The translations under genes were made by a program, and so were the position numbers. Under the pieces are notes generated by a model, which saw only the letters and a program-made list of their open reading frames with translations, ran no database searches and had not been told where the DNA came from. From a virus, in IMG/VR virus record IMGVR_UViG_3300028275_000015, positions 1 to 64,000 of that record: a DNA stretch of 64,000 bases; one strand, written 5' to 3'. The number at the start of each line of letters is the position of its first letter. Position 1 is the first letter of the stretch. This document shows, piece after piece, positions 56,990 through 64,000 of this stretch.

Positions 56990-58446
56990 CGTTTCACTTC
57001 TTTTGCTAAGAATTCAATTGCGCCTCTGTGATTAAATTTAAGAGCATCGCGTTGGTATAATAATATATTGTCGTATATTTTATCTGTTTCAGTAATAACA
57101 GAGGGATCCTGAGACATCCATATTTGTTTTATTTTTTCTATATCAAATAATTTTAAACCGTGTAATACTTGTAACCAGTTCTGTTCTGTAAATAACACCC
57201 AGTGACTGGGAAAATATGCTCTACTTGGCACAACTGTTTTAAAGTGTTCCAGTGTATCTTTATTAAACTCGGTCAACTTTAAATCTTTGCAACTACGCCA
57301 GAATGGTGTATCGTTACGTTGAGTGATGTAATGTAACTGTACAAAGTCAATAATGTTTTTAGCAACTGCTTCAAATTGTTGATTATATTTGTCCGCTATT
57401 TTTTCGTTGCCTTTAGTCCAAGATGCCAGTGCTGATCCTAGTGCAAACGCCTGTTGAATACTAGTTCCTATGCTAGTAGCCTCGAGAGGTTCAACAAAAC
57501 TTCCAGCAAGACCTACTGCAACACAATTTTTAATCCAGAATTTATCAACATAACCTGCACTAAACTTAAAACTTTTACCTACTTGTATAGGATCTTTATA
57601 GTACTGTTGCATTTCAGACAATGCTTGATCGTCGGATAAAAATTCACTGGAATAAACGTAACCGTTGCCATAGCGTTCTTGCGTTGGTATTCTCCATGAC
57701 CATCCGCTGGATAATGCACGACTCAGGGTCCAACTTGGAAACTCGTCGTCACTGGGTGTAGGAAAAGCAAACGCTCTGTCCATGGGTAAATATTCTTTAC
57801 AATCATTCCACTTTGCGCCAAGTTTAGAACTAATGACTCTTCTGAACCCAGAAGAATCTACAAAGAAATCTGCTGTATATTTGACACCGTCTTTGTTAAT
57901 TAAAGAACTAATGTATCCTTGACTGTCAATTTCAACGTCGTCTATATCATCTTCAACAACAACTACTCCGCGTTCGATACATTTCTTGTGTAAAAATTTA
58001 TTAAGTTTAAACGTATCAAAATGATATTGATTTACACTGGCATCGATAGGAAAGTAATGTATGGAATTAATGACATTATCTGGATATAAGTGCGGCTGAT
58101 CTTCAGAAATTAATTTGACCATTACTCCTGGCAACCCGTTACCCATTAGTTGCGTATAATCGGCATGTAGAGCGTGCATATAAAATGTGCCGTCACCATT
58201 CCAATTTTCAAATCTAATACCTGCTTTGAAAGTAGCACCAGTTTCTAACATTAATTCTTGTAGAGTAATCCCTACAGTATTAATAAACTGTTTCCAATGT
58301 TCTGTACTACCTTCTCCGACGCCGACAATACCTATAGTGGGAGACTCGATAATTTTAATATCCATGGTAGGATACCACTTATTGAGTACTAGTGCCGTTA
58401 TTAGTCCGCTAGTACCTCCACCTAATATGCAAACGGACTTGATCAT
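56986..58446 (-). CDS. flavin-dependent tryptophan halogenase family protein (4)
   Basis: The 486-aa protein is the first-transcribed halogenase. It has GGGTSG (9-14), GVGEGSTEHW (42-51), Lys74 in ATFKAGIRFENW, a canonical WSWRIP motif, and EPLEATSI. The catalytic Lys and WxWxIP are intact. Its ATG lies within the A-run that ends the upstream DUF6065-like gene, giving an ATGA overlap and a possible -1 fusion. The next halogenase overlaps it by 4 nt. Confidence 0.88.
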   Translation of the reverse strand: MIKSVCILGGGTSGLITALVLNKWYPTMDIKIIESPTIGIVGVGEGSTEHWKQFINTVGITLQELMLETGATFKAGIRFENWNGDGTFYMHALHADYTQLMGNGLPGVMVKLISEDQPHLYPDNVINSIHYFPIDASVNQYHFDTFKLNKFLHKKCIERGVVVVEDDIDDVEIDSQGYISSLINKDGVKYTADFFVDSSGFRRVISSKLGAKWNDCKEYLPMDRAFAFPTPSDDEFPSWTLSRALSSGWSWRIPTQERYGNGYVYSSEFLSDDQALSEMQQYYKDPIQVGKSFKFSAGYVDKFWIKNCVAVGLAGSFVEPLEATSIGTSIQQAFALGSALASWTKGNEKIADKYNQQFEAVAKNIIDFVQLHYITQRNDTPFWRSCKDLKLTEFNKDTLEHFKTVVPSRAYFPSHWVLFTEQNWLQVLHGLKLFDIEKIKQIWMSQDPSVITETDKIYDNILLYQRDALKFNHRGAIEFLAKEVKR

Positions 58447-59204
58447 TTTTTTAAGATCCTTCTAAAGAATCTACAAATCCAAGGTTCTGATTTTACTAAT
58501 TTCTTTGGACGTAATCTATTTGGAATGACCCCCGACACAATTTTCCAACTTAAATTGTTTTGATATGATTTAAGAGACACAGAAGAATTTACAATATGAT
58601 CGAGTTCTTCTGTTCTTGGTTGTTTGTTTAATTGAAACATTGCCTGTGGGTCTCTTGCTCTAAATCTTACATAGGCTAACGGCTGTCCTCTCTTAAATTC
58701 AATTCTGTCATTGAGCATTTCAAAAGTAGGAACCAGCGGACGTTGCCAATTACAAATATTAAAACTGCCAGGCATCAATCTCCATCTTAAATCGATATGA
58801 TTATAAGGAGGTAAAAAGTCTACCCATACTTCTTCGTCTGCATAGAACAGCATGGCGCTGTTTAATGCAACTATAGGTTTATCAACTTCAGGATTAAAAT
58901 CTCCCCAGTGAACTTTGACCATAGCATCGTGTGCAAGACTTGGAAGATTACTGCTTAAAACTTTATTATATTTGTCCCAGTGCAATTCTACATCAATTAA
59001 AGAACGTATTACCCATGTTTGTTCGTTATACTTTACAAATGCAGGGCATTTCATAAATCCTACTTTTGAATCTTTCCATGTGTCTAACTTTTCTAAATCA
59101 AAATGAATAATTTCGTTCCAGCCGTAATAATTTAGCGGACCCAGTCCGCTAGTATTTGGAGATTTTTCAAACCATGGAGTATATCCTACTTTTACAACTG
59201 ACAT
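58443..59204 (-). CDS. DUF6065-like protein (B), halogenase-associated
   Basis: The 253-aa protein has the same layout as the gene at 51707: PAFVKYNEQTWVIRSLIDVE, then a WVDFLPPYNHIDLRWRLMPG core (about 132-151), then a KRGQPLAYVRF strand (about 177-187). It ends with a basic tail (FFRRILKK). Its last codons are TTA AAA AAA TGA, a slippery A-run that would open the halogenase 4 frame after -1 slippage. It directly precedes the halogenases, which fits a partner or substrate-holding role. Confidence 0.6.
   Translation of the reverse strand: MSVVKVGYTPWFEKSPNTSGLGPLNYYGWNEIIHFDLEKLDTWKDSKVGFMKCPAFVKYNEQTWVIRSLIDVELHWDKYNKVLSSNLPSLAHDAMVKVHWGDFNPEVDKPIVALNSAMLFYADEEVWVDFLPPYNHIDLRWRLMPGSFNICNWQRPLVPTFEMLNDRIEFKRGQPLAYVRFRARDPQAMFQLNKQPRTEELDHIVNSSVSLKSYQNNLSWKIVSGVIPNRLRPKKLVKSEPWICRFFRRILKK
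58446..58452 (-). other. A AAA AAA run before TGA at the DUF6065-like/halogenase junction
   Basis: On the minus strand seven A residues (A AAA AAA) end the DUF6065-like gene and touch its TGA. A -1 slip reads on through ATG into halogenase 4. Ordinary stop-start coupling at ATGA is the simpler explanation. Confidence 0.35.
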
Positions 59205-59470
59205 TATTCGTCCTTAAAATTATCATTAAAACTATACCAACTAGTCCATTTACCATAAGGACAACTTTGTGATTTATTTCTTACGGTCTTGGGCATAAAA
59301 TATCCAGTAATAGTACAGCCGTAATTTTCATACGACTTACAGTTATTGCATATTTCTAAACGTTTTTGTTCTACTTCTCTTGGGACTAGTAAAATTTTTT
59401 CGTTGAAGTGAACTCTACGTTGCGATGTATCAAGGTTTCTTATAACACGAGGTACTTTTTTATCTTCCAT
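59204..59470 (-). CDS. small Cys-containing protein (88 aa)
   Basis: The 88-aa protein has a C-x2-C (ICNNC, about 40-44) and two further Cys (GCTI, SCPYGKW, about 51 and 69), matching small zinc-binding-like proteins of marine phages. One Cys expected in related C-x2-C...C-x2-C patterns is missing, as GYFMP replaces a CGCFMP-type segment. It sits between an oxygenase and the DUF6065-like gene, overlapping both. It has a strong GGAGG ribosome site. Function unknown. Confidence 0.65.
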   Translation of the reverse strand: MEDKKVPRVIRNLDTSQRRVHFNEKILLVPREVEQKRLEICNNCKSYENYGCTITGYFMPKTVRNKSQSCPYGKWTSWYSFNDNFKDE

Positions 59471-60233
59471 CAGCGCCTCCAGTGAGCATTGCTTTTAATT
59501 GATTTATAATAATTTCCTGAGTATGTAACTTATTAAACAAATAATCCATGGTACTGTTATTCGATTCCACTATTACGGGAGTTGAAAAATTATCAGGCAT
59601 TGTAGTTTCTTTAACGACCGGATATGGTTGTTGAGAATCTAAGTATACTCCGCTGTATCTTAAATTAAATGTGATTACTATACGTTCATCATCAGTGTGA
59701 CTTACTTCAGTTTTATGTCTCAACCATCCAGGAAACATTAACACATCGCCTGATTTAATATGAATTGTGGTATTAATTTTTTCTTCTACAGGACGATTGT
59801 AAGGAATGTGTGTAATACTGTATTCCATAGGATTAGTAAACACTATTCCTCCACTACGTTCAGGAGCACTTAGATAAAAACTTACAACAATAGGGTGCAT
59901 ACTATGAGAATGCCAGTCAGTAAAACTACCGTTAACGTGTTTATTAGACCAGCACTCGTCTATTGCAGGGCGCAGACCGTCGTTGATATCCAGGACTTTC
60001 CAATATAAATTTGCATGATACAAAATTAAATCGCACAATGCTTTAAATTCTGGTACTTCATGCAAATTTCTATTAGTGCCGTAGGTACTTATACCGCCAT
60101 TTTTTTCCAACCCAACATGAAATTTTATTTCCTTGTATTGTTGTTCAAGCGTAGACCTTATGACTCCAAAGTCTATATCAGAGTCAAAAATATTAGTTTT
60201 GTAGATAGGTAACGCAAATAAATTTTGAATCAT
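59460..60233 (-). CDS. 2OG/Fe(II) oxygenase-like protein (PF13759-like, 257 aa)
   Basis: The metal-site pattern is DWHSHSMHPIVVSFYL (H108, H110), with distal H173 in MFPGWLRHKTEV and R184 in ERIVITFN. The H-x-H form is usual in the TIGR02466/PF13759 group. A C-terminal extension (about 200-257) ends in a helix (EIIINQLKAML), which may be for oligomers or docking. ATGA links it to the upstream oxygenase. It is related to the terminal gene at 49824. Confidence 0.78.
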   Translation of the reverse strand: MIQNLFALPIYKTNIFDSDIDFGVIRSTLEQQYKEIKFHVGLEKNGGISTYGTNRNLHEVPEFKALCDLILYHANLYWKVLDINDGLRPAIDECWSNKHVNGSFTDWHSHSMHPIVVSFYLSAPERSGGIVFTNPMEYSITHIPYNRPVEEKINTTIHIKSGDVLMFPGWLRHKTEVSHTDDERIVITFNLRYSGVYLDSQQPYPVVKETTMPDNFSTPVIVESNNSTMDYLFNKLHTQEIIINQLKAMLTGGADGR

Positions 60234-60841
60234 TTAACTTCGGCTTCAATATCGCCACTAAAATCAAACTTATTAACAAACGTCTTAAAAGAAATATATT
60301 TTCTTAATTCTGTACAATTTCTGTTAGGAGCAAGGCCTCTGTGAGGAATGTTACTGTCAAATACAATACAAGTATTAGGCATTGGATAATAACTGGCTAT
60401 AATATTTCCTTGATTGTCAAAAAATTGCAGTTCACCGCCCCATTCCGGGCTCCATTCTTTATTAGGAAAATAACACATTGTCATATAACCGTCGCCGTTT
60501 GAATTAAATTCAAACTCTCTGTCAACGTGTATATTTCCGTCTAGGCCAAATGTTTTGCCGCCGGCAACAACGTCAAGACTTTTAAAGTTATAACCTTTGA
60601 CTCTAGGATCTAGTGCTTCGAGTTTGTCAATAATATCCTGAAATAATACTTCTGTCCAACGATTTTTAACCATATCTACAGACCAAAAGTTTGCGTTATC
60701 TTCGATATCAAAGCCAGCGGCATTAATTTTTATAACACCGTATTTCCAAACTCCGTCGTTTAAATCTGCAATAATGTTAGCAAAAACATCTTGCTTTGCA
60801 ACGTTTTCGAGATAAAAAATTTCTGGTAATTTGTTAGACAT
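60230..60841 (-). CDS. prolyl-4-hydroxylase-like 2OG/Fe(II) oxygenase (C)
   Basis: The 203-aa protein has H105-V-D107 (GNIHVDREF), a WGGELQFF strand near 134-141, distal H167 in SNIPHRGL and R180 in LRKYISF. It is the first gene after a late-type promoter (60867-60874) and has AAGGAG 8 nt upstream, so translation should be strong. It is likely the lead gene of the 11-kb transcript that contains the halogenases. Confidence 0.82.
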   Translation of the reverse strand: MSNKLPEIFYLENVAKQDVFANIIADLNDGVWKYGVIKINAAGFDIEDNANFWSVDMVKNRWTEVLFQDIIDKLEALDPRVKGYNFKSLDVVAGGKTFGLDGNIHVDREFEFNSNGDGYMTMCYFPNKEWSPEWGGELQFFDNQGNIIASYYPMPNTCIVFDSNIPHRGLAPNRNCTELRKYISFKTFVNKFDFSGDIEAEVK

Positions 60842-60866
60842 ATATGTAATTCTCCTTAATTCGACA

Positions 60867-60874
60867 ATATTTAG
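60867..60874 (-). promoter_or_regulatory. late promoter motif CTAAATAT inside the oxygenase cassette
   Basis: The minus strand reads CTAAATAT about 26 nt before the ATG at 60841, in the only gap of the cassette (about 50 nt). The form matches CTAAATA(C/A) boxes before tape measure, capsid and fibre genes. It would place the halogenase block in the late programme. Confidence 0.55.
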
Positions 60875-60891
60875 TGGGGTATTTTTGTGAT

Positions 60892-61530
60892 TTACTTAGA
60901 TCCGGCTTGGATAGCAATATTACCTGCTACGGAAATCCTGTAATCGTCGGACGTATAAAATGGGTGTACTTCGTGCATACATTCTGCTGGAAACAACAAC
61001 ATTTTCCCTTCCCATGTCTTATCCATGAATATAGGATTTTTAGTTATTTTACCAAACGAATTTACATAGAAAAATTCAAATGCTGATGCTAGATTTTTAT
61101 TAGAGTTTACCCCAGGACTTGCAGCCAACTCTTCATTGAGGTCATATGGAATTTGTAAGTATATTACAAAACTATATAGACCTAGATGTGTATGCGCTGG
61201 ATTGAATTCATATTTTTTCTGAAAATTAACCCATAGTGTGTCTACAGCGAAATCTAATCGCCCTGGTTTAAACACGCTGATATTAGAATTATATTTGAAC
61301 AGCTCGTTATAAGTTTCGGCTACATTAAATGCAAATGGCTCTACTACCGAAATGGAGTCTTTTAATGAATATTCTCTCTGAATATTACCAGCCAACGTGT
61401 GGTTAGTAGCAGAAGCATGGTCAAAGTCTTTTTGTATTTCTTTAACTTCCTTCCACAAAGTGTCCATAATTTCTTTAGGAACGTCTTCAATAATATAGCC
61501 AAACGAATTAAATGTTTGATAATAACTCAT
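60892..61530 (-). CDS. 2OG/Fe(II) oxygenase-like protein (212 aa)
   Basis: The fold pattern is NPAHTHLGLYSFVIYL (H113, H115), then GKMLLFPAECMHEVHPF (distal H186 or H189) and DDYRISVAGN (R198). A variable loop (about 130-170) separates the halves. It overlaps the upstream gene as ATGA. This is a separate subfamily from the P4H-like pair. Substrate unknown. Confidence 0.75.
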   Translation of the reverse strand: MSYYQTFNSFGYIIEDVPKEIMDTLWKEVKEIQKDFDHASATNHTLAGNIQREYSLKDSISVVEPFAFNVAETYNELFKYNSNISVFKPGRLDFAVDTLWVNFQKKYEFNPAHTHLGLYSFVIYLQIPYDLNEELAASPGVNSNKNLASAFEFFYVNSFGKITKNPIFMDKTWEGKMLLFPAECMHEVHPFYTSDDYRISVAGNIAIQAGSK

Positions 61531-62126
61531 ATAATAATTGGAATAAATCCCATGTTATCAAAAATTCTATCTCGATGCTCTAAGTCAAATCCAAATGTAA
61601 TTCGTTCACCCTCGTACGGTTCTAAAATTTCTACATGATGAAATCTACTACCAGGGCCTATGTAAAACTGTCCTACTTTGTTTTCAACTCTGTACAACTC
61701 TTTGCCGTTAGGCTTATCTGTAAACACAGTATGACTTTTCTTAGGATCTATAGCCATAAATCCGTGTAAAGGCCAATCATGATTATGTGTTTTAAGAACC
61801 TGTCCATTTTTATGACTGTTAATCCAAGCCTGCAACCATAGTTGTTTTGGCTTTTCGATACCCGCTAGTTCGTGATATTGTCTAATTCCGTCGATTAAAC
61901 TTGTATAGATATCATAGAACCATTGATTACAAGAACAAAGACCAAACACATTATAGTTAGCAAACTGCCAGGTAATGTTGTCTGTGCCAACAGCATAATT
62001 ACGTGCATTAAATTTTCTTTTAAATTTATCAATACCTATGTCTGTCATGCGTTGAATGTCTGCAATATTTTCAACAACATGCGGAACATCAAATGTCATG
62101 TATTGATATTCACTGTTGTAATACAT
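61527..62126 (-). CDS. 2OG/Fe(II) oxygenase-like protein (199 aa)
   Basis: A compact cupin-like/2OG pattern: KTHNHDWPLHGFMAI (H114, H116), then GQFYIGPGSRFHHVE (H163/H164) and GERITFGFDL (R175). A Trp/Tyr-rich front half (WFYDIYTSLI, LWLQAWINSH) may form the substrate pocket. It starts 17 nt inside the upstream gene with GGAGAAG as ribosome site. Oxygenase activity is inferred from the residue pattern. Confidence 0.72.
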   Translation of the reverse strand: MYYNSEYQYMTFDVPHVVENIADIQRMTDIGIDKFKRKFNARNYAVGTDNITWQFANYNVFGLCSCNQWFYDIYTSLIDGIRQYHELAGIEKPKQLWLQAWINSHKNGQVLKTHNHDWPLHGFMAIDPKKSHTVFTDKPNGKELYRVENKVGQFYIGPGSRFHHVEILEPYEGERITFGFDLEHRDRIFDNMGFIPIII

Positions 62127-62691
62127 TTCTTCTCCTAATTACTTCGTCTATTACTTCTTGTGTGGACGCAAAACTATGTCGTCCGTCAAATCTTCTATCA
62201 GAATAAGGACCCTGCTTATCTACATAATGGAAAAACCCCTGATAGTGAAAATCATTTTCTAACGCATGCCGCCAGTGTAGATTTTTAACACCTTTATAAA
62301 TTAAGATATCTCCAACGTCTAATAAAATTTCATGCCCTCTATTGCCAGACTGAACATAAATGGGCCATATATTTTTATCGTATTTTAAAGTAAGTGTAAA
62401 ACTATATTCGCACTCAAACCTATCGATATGTGGATTTAACGCTTCATTTTTTGTATAAATCCTTGAGTAAGTGTATGTTGGAAATAACTTCTTTTCCACT
62501 AGTTCTTCTATTTTAGGTAACCACAATTTTGATTCGTCATTAAAAATTCCATAAAAAGTAGGACTAGACGGACACTGATTATCCGGCGGCAAGTTATAAC
62601 CTTTTTTATAAAAGTCGTCTAATTTTTCAACCATACGATTGCAAGTATCTGCATCTGCAAATCCTTTGATAACTTTGTAATCTTCCTTCAT
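62110..62691 (-). CDS. prolyl-4-hydroxylase-like 2OG/Fe(II) oxygenase (D)
   Basis: The start is taken at ATG 62691 (MKEDYKVIKG, 193 aa) behind GGAAAT; an earlier ATG would extend it 14 residues into the upstream gene. The metal site is H88-I-D90 (LNPHIDRFECEYSFTLTL), with distal H139 or H142 in GVKNLHWRHALE. The GDILIYKG strand is typical. It differs from the other P4H-like proteins in lacking an obvious RxxxxN after the distal His. Confidence 0.75.
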   Translation of the reverse strand: MKEDYKVIKGFADADTCNRMVEKLDDFYKKGYNLPPDNQCPSSPTFYGIFNDESKLWLPKIEELVEKKLFPTYTYSRIYTKNEALNPHIDRFECEYSFTLTLKYDKNIWPIYVQSGNRGHEILLDVGDILIYKGVKNLHWRHALENDFHYQGFFHYVDKQGPYSDRRFDGRHSFASTQEVIDEVIRRRNVLQQ

Positions 62692-62692
62692 A

Positions 62693-63343
62693 TTATTTCC
62701 AATAACATTCCATAGGATCCGCAGGTTGCACAAAATCTTCAGGATTTAATTTTAAAATTTGATCCTTATTATCAATAGCATTGATAATTTTGTTGTATAC
62801 CATAAGATTATTTTCTTTGGTTAAATGACATTTTCTGTTTTCATTGTTACCTGGATGATCTAGACCATAGAATTGTAATTCTAAATCAGCATAGTGGCAC
62901 AATGACCAAGAATTTAAATTAGGCAAACTTTCTAAAAATGCAGGGACAACTAACACATCCTGATACTGTAATATGTCATTAACCATAAAATTATGAAACG
63001 CAGTTTCTCGTTTGCTGGAATAAAAGTACCTAAAATACATTTCTCCAATGTTAATGCCATCCCATACTGGCCATGTACTAGGATTTAAATTCAAATGCTT
63101 ATTGTTATATTCTACATGAATTCTGCCCGGAACTGTTACCACAAATATTGCCAAATCGTAACTGGCGTGAGTTTCTAAAAATTTATCATAACTCCACCAC
63201 ATGCTAGAACCTGTAAGAGAATAATTTTTGACAGTGTATTTCTGTTCTAACATCTCAGGCCACGACAAATAGTCGTTTTGTACCCACGACGGATCTGAAA
63301 AACTATCCCCGTATATGGCTAATTTAGGTTTCTTGTTCATCAT
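62693..63343 (-). CDS. SGNH/GDSL-hydrolase-like protein (216 aa)
   Basis: The start is taken at ATG 63343 or 63340 (MNKKPKLAIYGDS), which overlaps the upstream stop; the longer 249-codon frame would overlap the neighbour far more. The N-terminal IYGDSFSDPSW has the block I Ser (near residue 14), and a late DHPGNNENRKCHLTKENN has a His that could complete the site. Members act on esters, including acyl and acetyl groups on glycans or lipids. A GxND-type block III is not clear, so activity is uncertain. It is the only hydrolase-like gene in the cassette. Confidence 0.65.
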   Translation of the reverse strand: MMNKKPKLAIYGDSFSDPSWVQNDYLSWPEMLEQKYTVKNYSLTGSSMWWSYDKFLETHASYDLAIFVVTVPGRIHVEYNNKHLNLNPSTWPVWDGINIGEMYFRYFYSSKRETAFHNFMVNDILQYQDVLVVPAFLESLPNLNSWSLCHYADLELQFYGLDHPGNNENRKCHLTKENNLMVYNKIINAIDNKDQILKLNPEDFVQPADPMECYWK

Positions 63344-63977
63344 ATATAAAATTAAGGTTACAGAAAAATGGTTGAAATAGTCTACCCGTCTCAGGCGTTG
63401 AACCAAAATACCTATCCGATTTGTGCCAAGCATTTGGTCCATAAATTATAGCACGATTATATACGTTAGGTATAGACATTGTCTGTTTAAAAAATTTATG
63501 AAATTCTTTGCTGTCCTGATCTCGATTTAATTTAAACCACAAATGATTATTACGTGCGGCATATTCTTCAAACTCTTGTCTGTGTTCTTCGTTAAATTTG
63601 TAAAACAAAGTTCCTGAATTATCAGGAGGATTTGGATGCAAATACACAACACCAACATGAGTACAATGCCACGTGGGCGTGTCGTAGTGTACCCAAGAAT
63701 CTCCATCGGATTCGTAGCACAGTTGAAAATTTGTTTCAATATATCCGCCGTATTTTATAGGATTATTTTCTAATAAATTTCCAAGAAACGCATTATGAAA
63801 TTCGTCGGACAATTCTTGATTAAGATTGTGTAAGAAACTTGTTCTTCGTCCAGGCCAGTTGCCTCCTGCATTGGCTTCTTTACAATTTTTAAATTCTTGA
63901 TTAAGAGCAAACTTTCGTATTTTGTCAGGATCTTTGTAAAAATTATCTATAATTAATATTTTGTCATTCATCCACAT
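63324..63977 (-). CDS. DUF6445-like 2OG/Fe(II) oxygenase-type protein (217 aa)
   Basis: This is the first cassette gene visible at the right edge. Its start at ATG 63977 has GGAG upstream; the codons from MNDKIL (63971) could also be used. It shows H97-Y-D99 (SWVHYDTPTWHCTHVGVVYL), distal H185 in YGPNAWHKSDRYFG and R199 in GRLFQPFF. This resembles DUF6445, a family I recall near tryptophan halogenase genes in bacteria. That makes it a useful context link, but the family call is from memory. Confidence 0.7.
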   Translation of the reverse strand: MWMNDKILIIDNFYKDPDKIRKFALNQEFKNCKEANAGGNWPGRRTSFLHNLNQELSDEFHNAFLGNLLENNPIKYGGYIETNFQLCYESDGDSWVHYDTPTWHCTHVGVVYLHPNPPDNSGTLFYKFNEEHRQEFEEYAARNNHLWFKLNRDQDSKEFHKFFKQTMSIPNVYNRAIIYGPNAWHKSDRYFGSTPETGRLFQPFFCNLNFIYDEQET

Positions 63978-64000
63978 GATTATTCTCCAAAGACTAGATC

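Noticed and set aside
59204-59470. 88-aa protein as a ribosomal peptide precursor modified by the cassette
   Set aside because: It looks like a zinc-binding small phage protein with spaced Cys, has no leader/core split and has few Trp. It cannot be excluded but lacks support.
1-64000. CRISPR arrays, insertion sequences, integrase or attachment sites
   Set aside because: No regularly spaced direct repeats, transposase, integrase or matching terminal repeats were seen. Repeats found are coding repeats within fibre genes.

Overview
The window comes from the genome of a tailed phage of the T4-like myovirus type, most likely marine. It holds gp47/gp46 recombination nuclease genes, a gp26-like baseplate gene, a tape-measure-like gene, the T4 head block (portal gp20, prohead core, protease gp21, scaffold gp22, capsid gp23) and late-promoter motifs of the form TAAATA. 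The DNA is AT-rich. Very long, repeat-built fibre genes and virus-borne flavin-dependent halogenases recall phages of marine cyanobacteria and alphaproteobacteria, but nothing in the window fixes the host.

Layout. 1-3605 (+): end of an unidentified gene, a near-consensus sigma70-type promoter, gp47, gp46, a small protein and a GIY-YIG protein. 3606-4048: non-coding, GC-richer, hairpin-prone. 4049-5139 (-): a gp26-like gene whose 3' end carries a T TTT TTC slippery site leading into a start-less -1 frame extension. 5140-5212: two face-to-face late promoters. 5213-13970 (+): tape measure, portal, a small protein, an MptE/DUF115-like protein, prohead core, protease, scaffold and major capsid protein. 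14120-49827 (+): about 35 kb of virion fibre and appendage genes, including paralogous 1139- and 1404-aa fibres, 2670- and 3835-aa giants and three glycine-rich adhesin-like proteins. 49824-63977 (-): a tightly overlapping cassette of four flavin-dependent tryptophan-halogenase-family genes, nine 2-oxoglutarate/Fe(II)-oxygenase-like genes, two DUF6065-like genes, an SGNH-hydrolase-like gene and a small Cys-rich gene. The cassette starts at the right edge and may continue beyond it.

How the parts may work together. The head, tail and fibre genes form a conventional late virion programme. The cassette is a tailoring-enzyme array: halogenases and hydroxylase-like oxygenases encoded with overlapping starts and stops, with a late-type promoter inside it. 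No flavin reductase, peptide synthetase or polyketide synthase is visible here, so reduced flavin and substrate must come from the host or from elsewhere in the genome. One testable idea is that these enzymes modify proteins late in infection, possibly the phage's own Trp-rich and Asn/Thr/Ser-rich fibres. That is inference. The cassette is the strongest candidate in this window for an undescribed system.
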